DNA of 64,000 nt. Source: Tethya wilhelma (taxonomy: Eukaryota > Porifera > Demospongiae > Tethyida > Tethyidae). The translations under genes were made by a program, and so were the position numbers. This document shows, piece after piece, positions 22,984 to 34,612 of the stretch. Within the stretch, counting starts at the first letter, position 1, and every line of letters starts with the position of its first letter. The notes beneath the pieces were generated by a model. That model was not told the DNA's origin. It saw only the letters and a program-made list of their open reading frames with translations, and did no database searches. Where the stretch lies: positions 4,793,960 through 4,857,959 of the forward strand of contig CAXIPT010000005.1 in NCBI GenBank assembly GCA_964030475.1, written 5' to 3'.

Positions 22984-24321
22984 ATGTCAAACAAGAGTAG
23001 TCCATACGAAGGTCGTGACGAGAAAACGCCTCTACTCTCTCCAGACTTTCGTGAGCCATCTCCTGCCCCTGAGCAGCACCAAGTTCAAGTCACAGTCTAC
23101 AAAGAAGGCGGTGGTAGACAGCCTGAGATACGTACCTACTGGTGGAGATGGATAGTACTGACTGTATTCTGTCTCAATCTGGGTGCACAGAACATGGTGT
23201 GGATCACAGAGTCTCCTATTGCTGATGTCATAAAGTGTTACTATGGAGTGGACGATACTAATGTCAATTGGCTCTCCAATATCTCCCTAGTGACGTACAT
23301 GGTGTTGGTAGCTCCATTCACATGGTTCCTTCATCGATACGGTCTGCGACTCACAACTGTCTTGGCCAGCTTTACAAATGCATGTGGAGCTGCATTGGTT
23401 GTCATAGGAACTGGTAAGGATGTCCATAATATACTATTAGTCAATTAGCGCTTCAGACTTTGACCACACCCCTTGTGGGCAAACGATGGCATTGCCATAT
23501 ATTCCACGTATAAATGAATGATTTTGCACTGAATGATTTTCAAGTACTTTTTGGCAATTTTGTTCATGATGTCATTATTGGAGTCTGTTAAGTAAGTACA
23601 TCGAGTTTTATGCAGTAAACTTACTTAGAATTTCTCTTCTGTCACAAAAATTTGCTTGCATTTTACATGTGGAACATAGGGAAATGCAATCCCTTGCCCA
23701 CAAAAGGTGTGGCCAAAATGGGTGTGGTACTTCCGCTTGAATGTGGTATTAATTGGGATTTCAAAGACTTTCAGCTCTGTTGATTGGCTAACTGTTTTGC
23801 GGAATCCCGCTATATAGCGAAATTTACAGCTGTGAAGTTTCCCGATCTATAGCTCATGGGTACAATCAAGTGTTTCTGTATGGCAAATGTATTGAAGTGA
23901 TACAGAGAAACGGACAGCTGTCATTTACTTTCGTATGGCAAAAAAAAAACTTTCCAGTATCACTTTACAAATTACTTCCAGCATAATTGCACCCACTCTA
24001 AGTATTTTATGAGCATCACTGTACACAATCGTAGTCAAGATTTATATTAATTTTACTCAGGTGCTAACTATTTTTGGTTTGTGCTCGCTGGTCAAGGAGT
24101 AGCATCTCTCTGCAACGTCCTTCTCTGGGGAGCTCCACCTCTTCTCTCGGAGGTGTGGTTTCCTGCCGGTGAGAGAGCTACTGCCACTGCATTCTCTGCA
24201 GCAATTGCACCAAATGTAAGCTCTTAAATTGTCACTGATCGATAATGTCGGGCTGAGAGGTGAACTAGTATTTACATTGCCCCGTTCCTTTTTGTTCTCT
24301 CATGTAACAAATGCTCATAAA

Positions 24322-24352
<31 letters not shown>

Positions 24353-26991
24353 GACCCTCAGACTGGTATGCTACTGGGGATGTTCCTCAGTCCCATCCTT
24401 ATTCATCAAGGTCACGACATTGTGGATGTCGTGTGTCCTAATGGAACACGCCACCAGGATGCTGATCCGGACATGTTTGATCACTGGAGTCGTATCACAA
24501 ACAACCAGCTCTTCTACTGGTACTTGGCCCAGGCTGCTGCCAGTGTGCTCATCTTCTTCCTAACTTTATTTGGTGAGAACTTGACTCGAAAATTGTGTGT
24601 ACCTTTTATTTTATTTATTTATTTTTTATATACTGTTATGTTTTGGGGTTTTTTTTCAAATTTTTTTGGAGTATTTAAAAAGAACATCTTGGTATATTAA
24701 TGTATGTGATCCTCTTGCTGTTCCAGCCTTCCCTGATGCTCCTCCATCACCACCCAGCATCTCTCGTAAGTTGGAGAGTGGAGAAGAGCATTCTGGTTGG
24801 AAACAGCTTAAGAAATCTCTACGTAGTCTCGTATCTTTAAATGGAGTATTCTTTTTGATGTTTCTAGTCACTTCTGGTGAGCTTTGTCAATATTCAAAAG
24901 ACTTGCCGTGTTAATCTTTGTCTCTTATTCTAAAGGTATCATGATAGCTGTGGCCAGCACTGTTGCACAAGTCATCAATGAGATAGTTCATCCATACTTT
25001 CCAGTGAGTATTGTCGAAGCTGGTGTGTGAATGCCTGTATTCGCTTTTCATCACATACACAACACCCACTCTCCCTCTCTCTCTTGACCCTCAGACTGGT
25101 ATGCTGCTGGGGATGTTCCTCAGTCCCATTCTTATTCATCAAGGTCACGACATTGTGGATGTCGTGTGTCCTAATGGGACACGCCACCAGGATGCTGATC
25201 CGGACATGTTTGATCACTGGAGTCGTATCACAAACAACCAACTCTTCTACTGGTACTTGGCCCAGGCTGCTGCCAGTGTGCTCATCTTCTTCCTAACTTT
25301 ATTTGGTGAGAACTTGACTCAAAAATTGTGTGTACCTTATATTTTATTTTTTATATACTGTTATGTTTTGGGGGGTTTTTTCAAATTTTTTTGGAGTATT
25401 TAAAAAGAACATCTTGGTATATTAATGTATGTGATACTCTTGCTGTTCCAGCCTTCCCTGATGCTCCTCCATCACCACCCAGCATCTCTCGTAAGTTGGA
25501 GAGTGGAGAAGAGCATTCTGGTTGGAAACAGCTTAAGAAATCTTTACGTAGTCTCTTATCTTTAAATGGAGTATTCTTTTTGATGTTTCTAGTCACTTCT
25601 GGTGAGTTTGTCAATATTCTAAAGACTTCCCGTGTTAGTCTTTGTCTGTTCTTCTGAAGGTATCATGATAGCTGTGGCCAGCACTGTTGCACAAGTCATC
25701 AATGAGATAGTTCATCCATACTTTCCAGTGAGTATTGTCGAAGCTGGTGTGTGAATGCCTGTATTCGCTTTTCATCACATATACACACATATACATACAC
25801 ACATGTACACACACACACACATACACACACTCACACACACACACACATCGTATCACTTAGAAACACGATGAACAGGTGGCCTACCTTGGACTGGCAACCA
25901 CACTCTCTGCTATTTTAGCTATGCTGATTTTAGGACGATTTCTAGACTTCACAAAGTTATACTAGTAAGTGATCATCTGCTGGAAGAGAAGGCCCACCAT
26001 AGATACTATACACTACTTTATAATGTCATAGACTGAAAAAAAGTTCTCTAAGCTGAAGATTTTCATGCTATGTACTCACTATTAAATTGTTCTCGTTGTT
26101 TGCAACAAGTCTACACTTACGCTCATCAATGTGTGTGTGTGTGTTTGTTATCCAGTGTGACTAACGTGGTACTGTGCATTGCCGGAGCACTCTCCGTTGC
26201 ATTGTTACAAGGTCTCCTCGAGTTCCAGCCCCACTTTTACTGGCTCTATCCAGCTGTCATATTTTTGGGGTCAGTTGCTTCTCATACTGTACTACTATCA
26301 CATTAGACAATGCAAGATTTGACATGTGTCATCATTATTGCAAAACCCATCTGATTTTGTATTGTATTTTATAGTATAACTGTGAGTGCTTATATGGGCA
26401 TTGCGTACGAGTATGCTGTAGAGATGACGTATCCTCTGCCTGAAGCTGTGTCAGCCTCTCTAGTCAACGTCGTATCCCAGGTTAGCAGCAGTGTGTGCAT
26501 GTATGTTTGCGCTGTTTGAAGATACTGTATTTTTGAGGAGTATATGAATGAATGAAATTTTTAAAAAAAAATAATATTAATTTTAAATTTCCTGGTTTTG
26601 GTGGATTGCCAGCAGTCCACGAAAATTTGGGATCATATTGCAATAATATGGGGTAGGGTAGTGCTGCTTGGTCCTCAGAAATAAAATTCCCTAGCAAAAA
26701 GTTGCCTTTTTTTTTTTTACTCCTTTTTTTAGTCATACGGTAGTATTATTCTAGTAGCTGTAAATGTGAAGGATTTTTTTTCTTCTTCTTCTTTGTTTTA
26801 GGTGATAAATCTCTTCCTGGTGTTCTTTATTGGGAAGTACTACCTCCGTATAGGGATGTGGACCACTGTGGGGTTCACTACAGTAGCTGCCATTGTTGCT
26901 GGTAAGTTGGTTGTTGAAGTCCTGAAGTAGCTGCTACAAAGTTGAGCCATGAAGATGCAACTTGTTTACCAACATGTGGTGTTGTCCTACA

Positions 26992-27051
<60 letters not shown>

Positions 27052-27111
27052 GTATTCACTATGCCTAAACTGCGACGTGTTGCTGTTGAGAAGGAGTCAA
27101 GTAGGACCTAA
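22984..27111 (+). CDS. FLVCR-like major facilitator transporter
   Basis: Member of the FLVCR family of 12-TM MFS carriers (choline/heme-related transport). Exons: 22984-23413, 24061-24215, 24362-24572, 24727-24876, 24936-25003, [25095-25305, 25452-25601, 25660-25727], 25861-25964, 26156-26269, 26375-26480, 26802-26901, 27053-27111. The bracketed exons repeat the previous three. Without them the protein is 498 aa; with them 641 aa, still in frame. Family marks are the cytosolic N-terminus followed by YWWRWIVLTVFCLNLGAQNM, SEVWFPAGERATATAF, GIAYEYAVEMTYPLPEAVS and the tail PKLRRVAVEKE. Including both cassettes would insert extra TM helices, so mutually exclusive use, or an assembly error, is more plausible than joint inclusion. 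The 59-nt last exon is supported by frame and by the conserved LRR tail. Confidence 0.92.
23459..23715. mobile_element. MITE-like element (family C)
   Basis: Left end ccacaccccttgtgggcaa (from about 23464) pairs with ttgcccacaaaaggtgtggcc (23692-23712), giving inverted repeats of about 22 bp at the ends of a 255-bp noncoding segment in intron 1 of the FLVCR-like gene. Confidence 0.75.
24325..24351. repeat. (TC)n polypyrimidine tract of FLVCR-like exon 3
   Basis: Perfect CT repeat immediately upstream of gaccctcag and exon 3 at 24362. The corresponding site of the duplicate (25072-25084) has a shorter and interrupted CT tract. Confidence 0.85.
24345..25062. repeat. Tandem duplication of three FLVCR-like exons, unit 1
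   Basis: Carries exons 24362-24572, 24727-24876 and 24936-25003 with their introns. The adjacent unit 25076-25787 is nearly identical in exons and introns; offset is 733 bp at the first exon and 724 bp at the third. Confidence 0.9.
25076..25787. repeat. Tandem duplication of three FLVCR-like exons, unit 2
   Basis: Exons 25095-25305, 25452-25601 and 25660-25727 have the same lengths (211, 150, 68) and phases as unit 1. I saw one amino-acid change in them (Val to Leu in the SLNGVFF-preceding segment) plus a few silent and intronic differences. Confidence 0.9.
26991..27047. repeat. (CA)n microsatellite before the last FLVCR-like exon
   Basis: CA repeat with a short CG-containing interruption, ending 5 bp before the acceptor tatag at 27048-27052. 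Confidence 0.9.
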
Positions 27112-27637
27112 AATAATTTTGTCTTAGTCACACAGTCTGCAGTTACCGTGTTATGTACTGTAAAGTGATGCACACACTTCTATACCCAATTCTATCATTT
27201 TTATGAGAAGGTTGAGTTTGAATAATTTATAGAATTTCTACATATATTTTTTGATTCTACCCCTTTTTCTTTTGATCTCGTTCTTCAAAGAAGTTGTTGA
27301 TACATTTACATTGTATTTGATATTCAGGAGTGGAAATTATTTTTTTTTATATAGTGCATACATGCATACGTATGTATACATGCATACATATGTGTACGTG
27401 TACAAATAAGTTTATGAAACGTCACACACAAGAGAAGACGTATTTTGATGTATGTTCATGTCATTTCCTATGATCTGGGATTAATTTCCTGCATACTGTA
27501 GCATGAGTACGCCATGCCATGGCCCATGGCGCCATGGCAGAGGTCGAATGTAGGCGTGGCTTTACGTCAATAAAAGATTGAGGTTGCAGAGCAACACAGG
27601 ACAAAACAAAAAAAATCGTATTCAATGCTGAGAGAAA
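27112..27637. other. Intergenic segment between FLVCR-like and BAR-like genes
   Basis: About 525 bp holding the 3' UTR of one gene and the promoter of the next. It includes alternating catacg/tatgtatac runs around 27355-27400 and an imperfect ccatgg-rich cluster at 27508-27540 (ccatgccatggcccatggcgccatgg). No exon recognised. Confidence 0.5.
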
Positions 27638-30098
27638 ATGTTTCGGAGGAAAACGGTGAGTAGTGAGGTCCTACACGAGGAGAAGGCAGTGTTCGAGGCT
27701 ATAAACAAGCTAGCAGCACACTTCAGCAAAGGTATGATATAGTATAGTATGACCTCAGGCTCTTGCTAAATGATTTTCAAGTTCAATGATAGCAATTTGT
27801 TCTGTATGTAAGCGTATCAATTAGTCTCCAGGAGGCATTTATGTGGAATTCAAACCATCCATTTATTGAACTACTCACCCATAACACAGGCCTTGTGAAA
27901 TTCAGTGTGTGAATCTCAGTAGACTGGTCACATTTCTTCTGTAATAAGATCACCTTTAGCACCATGCAGCCTCTAATGAGTTATAATTATTATGATACAA
28001 GTGGTGTACATAATGTTGAGCACCTCAGGTAGGATCTGTTGGTCTAGGTACATAAACTTGCAGTAGTGACTATTGTTAGCTAGTAAAAGTATATGCCATT
28101 GGCTTGCCATATGTGCTATAATAATATATTACAGTGTGTATGTTGCTTCAAATTATTGGCTTGTGTTTGTGACTTCTTTAAACAAAACAGTTTCATTATC
28201 GAGTCACACAGTTTGAGTATCACTCTGACACTATTGTAGCACTATTTATTTAAGGGCTGCATATGTTATTCTAATATTTATGAACTTGATGGGCTGGTAT
28301 TAGCAGAGAAAATAATGTACCCAAATATGGAGACATAGCTTGCACAAGGACGTTATCTGTAACAGTGTTGCAGCATCAAGGGCACCTGTTTATGGAAGCC
28401 TCCAGTGCAGGTTTCTCTACATCACCATTACTCTGTGAGGAGTGGAGTCTACAGTTTTGTACGTCTGCATCCAATATCCTCATTTGTGTGTCACTGCTTC
28501 TGTGATGGGTAGCAAAGTTTTCTTGGGCTATTGTTCAATTTCTACTCACCAAATGGAACAGTGCTTGTTCTAGTGCTTCCAATGTGGAGAGGAACTAAAG
28601 TCTATAGTAGTACGAATCACAAATTGAACTCTAATTTTCTCGAGATTGTATAAGTTAGGTATCTTTTCTTCTCCAAGTTTTTTTTGCTTTTTTCCATATG
28701 TGGTTGTGTGCTGGGCTCTCCTGAGGTTGTGCCTTTCAGCCTTGCTGTGGCAGACTGGTTGTGGTTGAGGGACTGTCAAAGAAGTTGTGATAACACCTAA
28801 TGAGATGTAGATAAGTGCATGTGTCTTTGTAGTCCATGTTCCAGTGAGGCCCTTATTTGGTGGGATAGCTTGTTGAGACAACACCAATCTAATAGAGCAA
28901 CACCCCATACACATGCTCTGCAAGCCCATCTCCATGGTAACAAGTATATATGTAGGTTTTCACCGAACTCTTACTTGTGTACATAGCTGGTAGAAATTAG
29001 GTTGATTTTAGTTTTTTTTGTGGCCAGTATAATTATGTTTATATAGGTTCAATTTTGAGCAGAGATTGATATATTATGCAAACTTGGATACAACCACATA
29101 CACACATACATGTGTGTGTATGCACGTCACACTTTATATTGTACACACATAACTTTCATTCTGTTTGGACGCCGTTGACAAGAAATACAAACTGTAACAG
29201 TTGAATGAATCCATCGCAAACATTATTTGTTTAAAAAGTAGATCGAGATATGCTATCATAGCTGTGTTGTGTTCCTTTAAAGTAACTAGATTTCAATTAA
29301 TACATGAAAGTAGTTCCTTTCGTGATCAAAGCTACCTTGAAAGTAAACTGTGATCACTTCCCATCATGCCACTCTTGATTGTACACAGATTGAAAACAGT
29401 ATACCATGGAAGACACACATCATCAATAATAGTATGTAAAGGAAAGCTACCCTCTATCATGTGATAAAGTTCTATTGACCTTGGTTAGCCCCCTCAAAGT
29501 TTGCTAGATAGACATCTTGTCACATGAACTGTCAAATCATTAGGGAAGCTGGGGAAATGTCCTTGGAATGGTTGTAAGAGGCACCACAATCTCAGGTGTG
29601 TCACTACTACAGCCCTTTGTGTTGTCACCCTGATATTTCTACAGCTGCAGTACATGCAGTGTTCATATAGAAAGGTGGTGGTGGTGTTCTAGAAAGGTGG
29701 TGGTGTTCTCAGAGCCAAGCTTATGGGGAAGGTGGTGACTGTTTGGTGGAAAGTTTATTTGTGCTTTGTGACCACATCCTGTTTCAGTGAATGGTGTGGT
29801 GGCCCACATCTCTAATTGTCTTGTAGCTAATGCCCTACCTGGAACCATTGTGTGTGGCATTTCTTCTGCTGTATAGGTTGTGTGTGTAAAGTGGTAGCTA
29901 TGTTGTAATGGACTGGTGGAGAAAAGAATGTTTGGGGTGATTATTTGAGTGATGATTGGCCCACAATGCAGTATTTGTCCATTCCATGTGTTCACTGTTC
30001 AAAGTACAATGTGTGTGTATGTGCATGTGTGTGTGAGACTTGATTCAATTTAGTACAATCATGTACACTATCTCTATATTTTCACACTGATACTTTAG

Positions 30099-30155
<57 letters not shown>

Positions 30156-30755
30156 TAGCCTCACAGCAACAGTTAAGATGGGCCTATGGCGAAGACAATG
30201 CACATTTATTCTCTCTTTTTGGGAAGCTGGCAGAAATTCAATGGATGCACAACGAATCTACCCGGCAAATGGCTGACAAACATGCAGCTGTTCGCAAAGC
30301 ATTCAACTACATCTTTCAAGAGGAGAAAATCTTGGAGGAAGCCAGAAAGGACTTGCAAAGCAATCACAATAAGATACAGAAGCTCCAAAAACAGGTCAGT
30401 GGAGTAGAGCTGTAGGCAAAACAAGTGGTAGTAATTTTATCATTTTATATTGTGTTATGGATATATTGTATAGATGGAGAGTGCAAAGAAGAAAGGAGAT
30501 GTGACCAAATGCCAGACACTGGAGATAGATTTGACCACAGTGAGCACAAACCATATTTAGCAACAATAGGATCAATAGAGATTAGTGCTTATGTTTCAGT
30601 CTCTGTTTACTTCCCAATATCCTGACAGTACAGGAAGGCTCTCTATACTGTTACTTTGCGATATCACAATAATTGTTACATGTCACTGAATGATTTCGCT
30701 TCCACCTGCATTCTTTAATGGTGGTAACAGCTGCTGGCACTCTGATACTTTATTG

Positions 30756-30811
<56 letters not shown>

Positions 30812-32208
30812 CATCACCTTTAGCAAGCCACTTTGTGTGAACATTTATCTTCATCGGTTCAATCGCAAGCTCAGAAGCTTGAGCTTTACAAGGTATGTAT
30901 GTATGTATTGTGATAATAGATGGCATGGGAATTAAGGTGACCTCAAATTCTGGGTCCTTTCCTTATGTTTATCAGTAGTTTAGTTATTGATCACATAAGG
31001 TTGAAATTTGTACCACTGAAATCAATCGACATGAAAATTGCTTTCAGTTGATGTTATTTTTTGGGAGGAAAGTTGAAAATTAATGCCCGAGATCAATTCA
31101 AGTTTCTGAGGACTAAAAAATGAGTTGGGACTTGTACAATATAAGCTGCTGAATTATCCAATTCCCCCATAGGACCCAAAATGTATGGACTAGACCCCCC
31201 CCCCTCCCTCACTTACCATAACGATAATATTTCACATCATCACATTACATTTAGATCAACCAGTTAAAGAGAGGTCTGAAGTCAGAGGCTGAAGGTGTCT
31301 TGACTCTAGCTGGTCACATCCAACAGCTCTACTCAGCCAAGATGCGACTGATCGACCTCCTTCCCAACAAACCATTAGACTCGGAGCACGAGGACAGCAA
31401 TAGTGAGTGGGTGCATGAACTTAAGCTAGCTTTCAAAAGTTTTTGCCTTTAGAAAAAAAAATCTTGTGAATATTTCAGCCATTTTACCTCTCATTATAAC
31501 AAAATCTGTAGTAGCTGGACCCTCTCTCTCGCTCGATAGACTAAACAATCTGTTGCTATGGACAATATTTGCGGTTTTGATTAGACTGTTGTTGAAATCA
31601 TTGCACTATGAGCTGGATTAACCTCACCGTGCCGAGCGTCTGACGTAGTGCTGGTGGTTTGGATCGTGTTCTGTTTACCGACAAACTAACGCAATTATTC
31701 ATAAGAGTTGAAGACACACACGTTGGGTTGACGTGAAGGCTTAGGTGTGGTGAACACATTACACATCACACACAATCAAGCGCCCACAATGGGCCAATTC
31801 TCTTCTATAAAAACGGACTCTGCCAAATGTAGAGGTGTGATTGTGCTATTTCATTTCAGACAGTTACTAGTTAGTGGGAGAGGGAGATAAAAGGGCTGAA
31901 ATAATAGGGAAGAGAGAGTGAAAGATATTGTTGACTTTTAATTTGTCGTAAAGTTATAATTTTCACCGATTTGTTTGATTTGAACTCTCACAATTGTAGA
32001 GGTTAAACAGCAAATGAGTGACGTGGTAGAGAAGGTCTCGGAGCTGCTAGGTTTTCACCCGCCAGCCAATGGAGGAATTGATCCTAAGAAGCTGCAGAGT
32101 GGAGTCTCTCCTGCTTCATCTCCAGCTCTCAATCGACGCTCTTTTGTGGATTCACTTGGAATTGATCTGACCAGCAACAGAACGAACGCTAACACTCCTC
32201 CGCTTAGC

Positions 32209-32248
<40 letters not shown>

Positions 32249-34050
32249 CCTGTAACCATACAACACTGTATTGCGTGAGAATGACACATTGTGGTCAACA
32301 GTTACATGTATGATTCTATGAGAAAATAAAACCTAATGTAAATGGGATGTCATGTCTGCACACAGGAAGAAGCCAAAGCTTCCAGCTCAAGCTCACAAAC
32401 CAGAACAGTACATGGTCAAGGCTTCAGAAGGCGATTCGAGGGAAGTCTCTCCAGCCTCATCCGATCAGTACCTCTGTGACTCTAACTCATCCGAACACAC
32501 TCGCTCAGAAGCCAACTCACCTCTCAGTGTGAGTGGCATCGAGACCGCCATGCTCGGTCATCCAGAGGTGGACTACAGCCAAGGGATGTACTGTGAGATT
32601 GTCATTCCCGATGAGCAAGGAGAGGAACCAACCATGTTGGAAACTACTGTCAGGAGAGCTCTCAGTGAGTTGGACATTACTGTACATCCAGGAATTTTTG
32701 GGAAAAAAAAAGAAAAAAAAGTACTCTATTCATGTGTTCAATTTTCATACAACTTAGCAACATTATGTGTAGCCCGACCAACTATTTGAAATTTTAATGC
32801 GTCTTCTCCACAACCCTGTACTAAAAATTTTTTACTTAGAAAATTTCTGGAATTTATGATGAAAATGCAGCTGTTGGTATAGTTACTGATGACTTTTATA
32901 GTCCTGTGTTGCTTTGTGTACAGGTGCAGGTGCTGCCTCTAAACGTAAGGTCTCGCTGGAGAGGCATCTGAGTCTCGACCAACACCTTCAGGCAAAGATT
33001 TCGACTGGCAGTATACAACTTGAGTCAGAAAAGTCCATCAGTTCTGATGATCTGAGGACAACCTCTTCAGTTCACACTTACGCTGAAGTGAGCATTCTTC
33101 CCGAACCACCGCAAGAACCAGTTGATATCGGAGACTATGCAAATCCGGTGGATGCTTTGAAGATCAAAAAGAAGCAAAAAACTGAGGTGGAAAGCAAAAG
33201 CGAGGCTCCTCAAGATAATGATTTAGATTCGTCTCCTTACCAGACTGTAGAAGATGTCCGCAAAATGAGAGAGAAACAGATGAAACAACGTAAGCTTCAC
33301 GAAAAGGATGGTGGTCACAACACCAGTCCAATAGATGACGGAGTAGGTTACTCTAAACCATTTGATTCACTGGCAATGACCTCTTCTCCTCTCAAAGTCA
33401 CATCTGACTCGTCAATAAAGAAGCTCAATGCAACCCCCCTTGCCTGGAAGAGAACTGGCAGCGGTGATAAACGTAAAGAGCGTGCGGCTAAATCCCTCCA
33501 CCAGACTAACCTCATGGTCGGTGGCGATGACCAAGGCAGCAGGCTGTCCTCCACTTCTCCCGATACCACTGCTAGCATCAGCCCGCCCGCGATGAGCGAA
33601 GCATCACCATTCGTCGATGATCAGAAACTACACAGACATGGTAGCAACTCAAAACGGACTTGGAAACTGAAGAAACACACCAATGGAACTCTGACACCTC
33701 CCACATTGGGGGATGGCTCACGGACTGCTTCACCCAACGATATCCCGTCTCGAGCCCAAAATGTAACTGAGGAACCACAAAGCAGTGGTCAGAATCGATC
33801 CTTCACCACTAGTAGCATGCCCTCCCACTTCATTATGGAGTTAGAAAAGACGCTAACAAGCGGTGGCCCAAGTCAAAATGAGGCAGCAGAAGGAAGGAGA
33901 GAGAGAACTCAATCTGACGCCTCCGCTAGCAAATTCAGAGTAGCTAAGCCTGCACCTGCTGTAATCAAGAAGCTTCGAAGTGGTCAGGCACGTGTGGTTT
34001 CTCCTCAAAACAGTGATTCTTGTAAAAAATTTAATAAAACCGGGCACTAA
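27638..34050 (+). CDS. Coiled-coil (BAR-like) protein with tyrosine docking motifs, family not recognised
   Basis: Eight exons: 27638-27731, 30159-30394, 30474-30539, 30824-30892, 31255-31402, 32000-32210, 32366-32664, 32924-34050, joining in one frame to 749 aa. Residues 1 to about 230 are helical and charged, with the pattern of a BAR-type dimer (AINKLAAHFSK, KLAEIQWMHNESTRQMADKH, FNYIFQEEKILEEARKDLQ, HIQQLYSAKMRLIDLLPNKP). The rest is Ser/Thr/Pro-rich and looks disordered. It contains several Tyr motifs: VDYSQGMY, HTYAEV, GDYANPVD (Y-x-N), SPYQTVEDV, GVGYSKPFD. I infer a membrane-associated scaffold phosphorylated on Tyr, but I cannot name the family; an eisosome or CIBAR-like BAR protein is only a loose resemblance. 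Start 27638 is the first ATG in frame. Confidence 0.8.
27732..30158. other. Large first intron of the BAR-like gene
   Basis: 2.4 kb, AT-rich, without a recognisable exon or domain on either strand. It ends in a (CA)n tract at 30101-30150 that lies 8 bp before the acceptor. Minus-strand frames at 28570-28935 and 29663-29995 have no recognisable features. Confidence 0.6.
30757..30801. repeat. (TC)n microsatellite upstream of BAR-like exon 4
   Basis: CT repeat of about 22 units, then tatatata and the acceptor at 30822-30823; it can act as the polypyrimidine tract. Confidence 0.85.
32211..32245. repeat. (GT)n microsatellite forming the BAR-like exon 6 donor
   Basis: The exon ends AGCAG at 32210 and the GT repeat starts at the next base, so the 5' splice site is GTGTGT. 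Confidence 0.9.
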
Positions 34051-34612
34051 TTTTCTCTCTGCACAGAGTAATTGTTGAATGTACCGAGCCAAGTTGTGTA
34101 ATAATTATCAGCTTATTTTAGTCGTGTTAATTCCCTCATTTTCGGCCACTGTAAACACTTCATTGTATACTTTCTATTGTCACCATATACACACATGATT
34201 GTACTTTCTCGGGAAACCACTACGACAATGTATAATGACAATTGTGTGATTGTATAATGAATAATTATATTCACTTATCATCACGATTGTTATGAAACGT
34301 AGTACTGCGTACACTGTTACACTCAAACATGGACTGCTGCTAACAAAAAGCTAAGATTGGAATTTGGCCGGCAAAGAAAACAATAACACATACAAAACAA
34401 AGTGCACATGCTTCACACACACACACGGTCACTACACAAACAAAGCTGGGATGCAAGCAACAAAAATTACTGTCCGCTATGCATTAAATTACATCCAGTG
34501 ATAACACTGAAGGACACTAACCATGAATATTTAATAGGGAATGCTTAAACTTTGTGAACCAGTCACGTTTTGTTCAACTTGCTGCATGTATGTGTGTCCT
34601 ATTGCTTCCGTA
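34051..34612. other. Convergent 3' spacer
   Basis: Separates the stop codons of the BAR-like gene (+) and the TNF ligand (-). AT-rich, with aataattatattc-type stretches that could serve as poly(A) regions on either strand. No exon seen. Confidence 0.5.

Noticed and set aside
25095..25727. A second, separate transporter gene
   Set aside because: Only three internal exons are repeated, with no start, N-terminus or C-terminus of their own.
26490..26750. Possible MITE in the FLVCR-like gene
   Set aside because: AT-rich with weakly opposed ends (tactgtatttttga and tcatacggtagta); the match is too poor to support an element.
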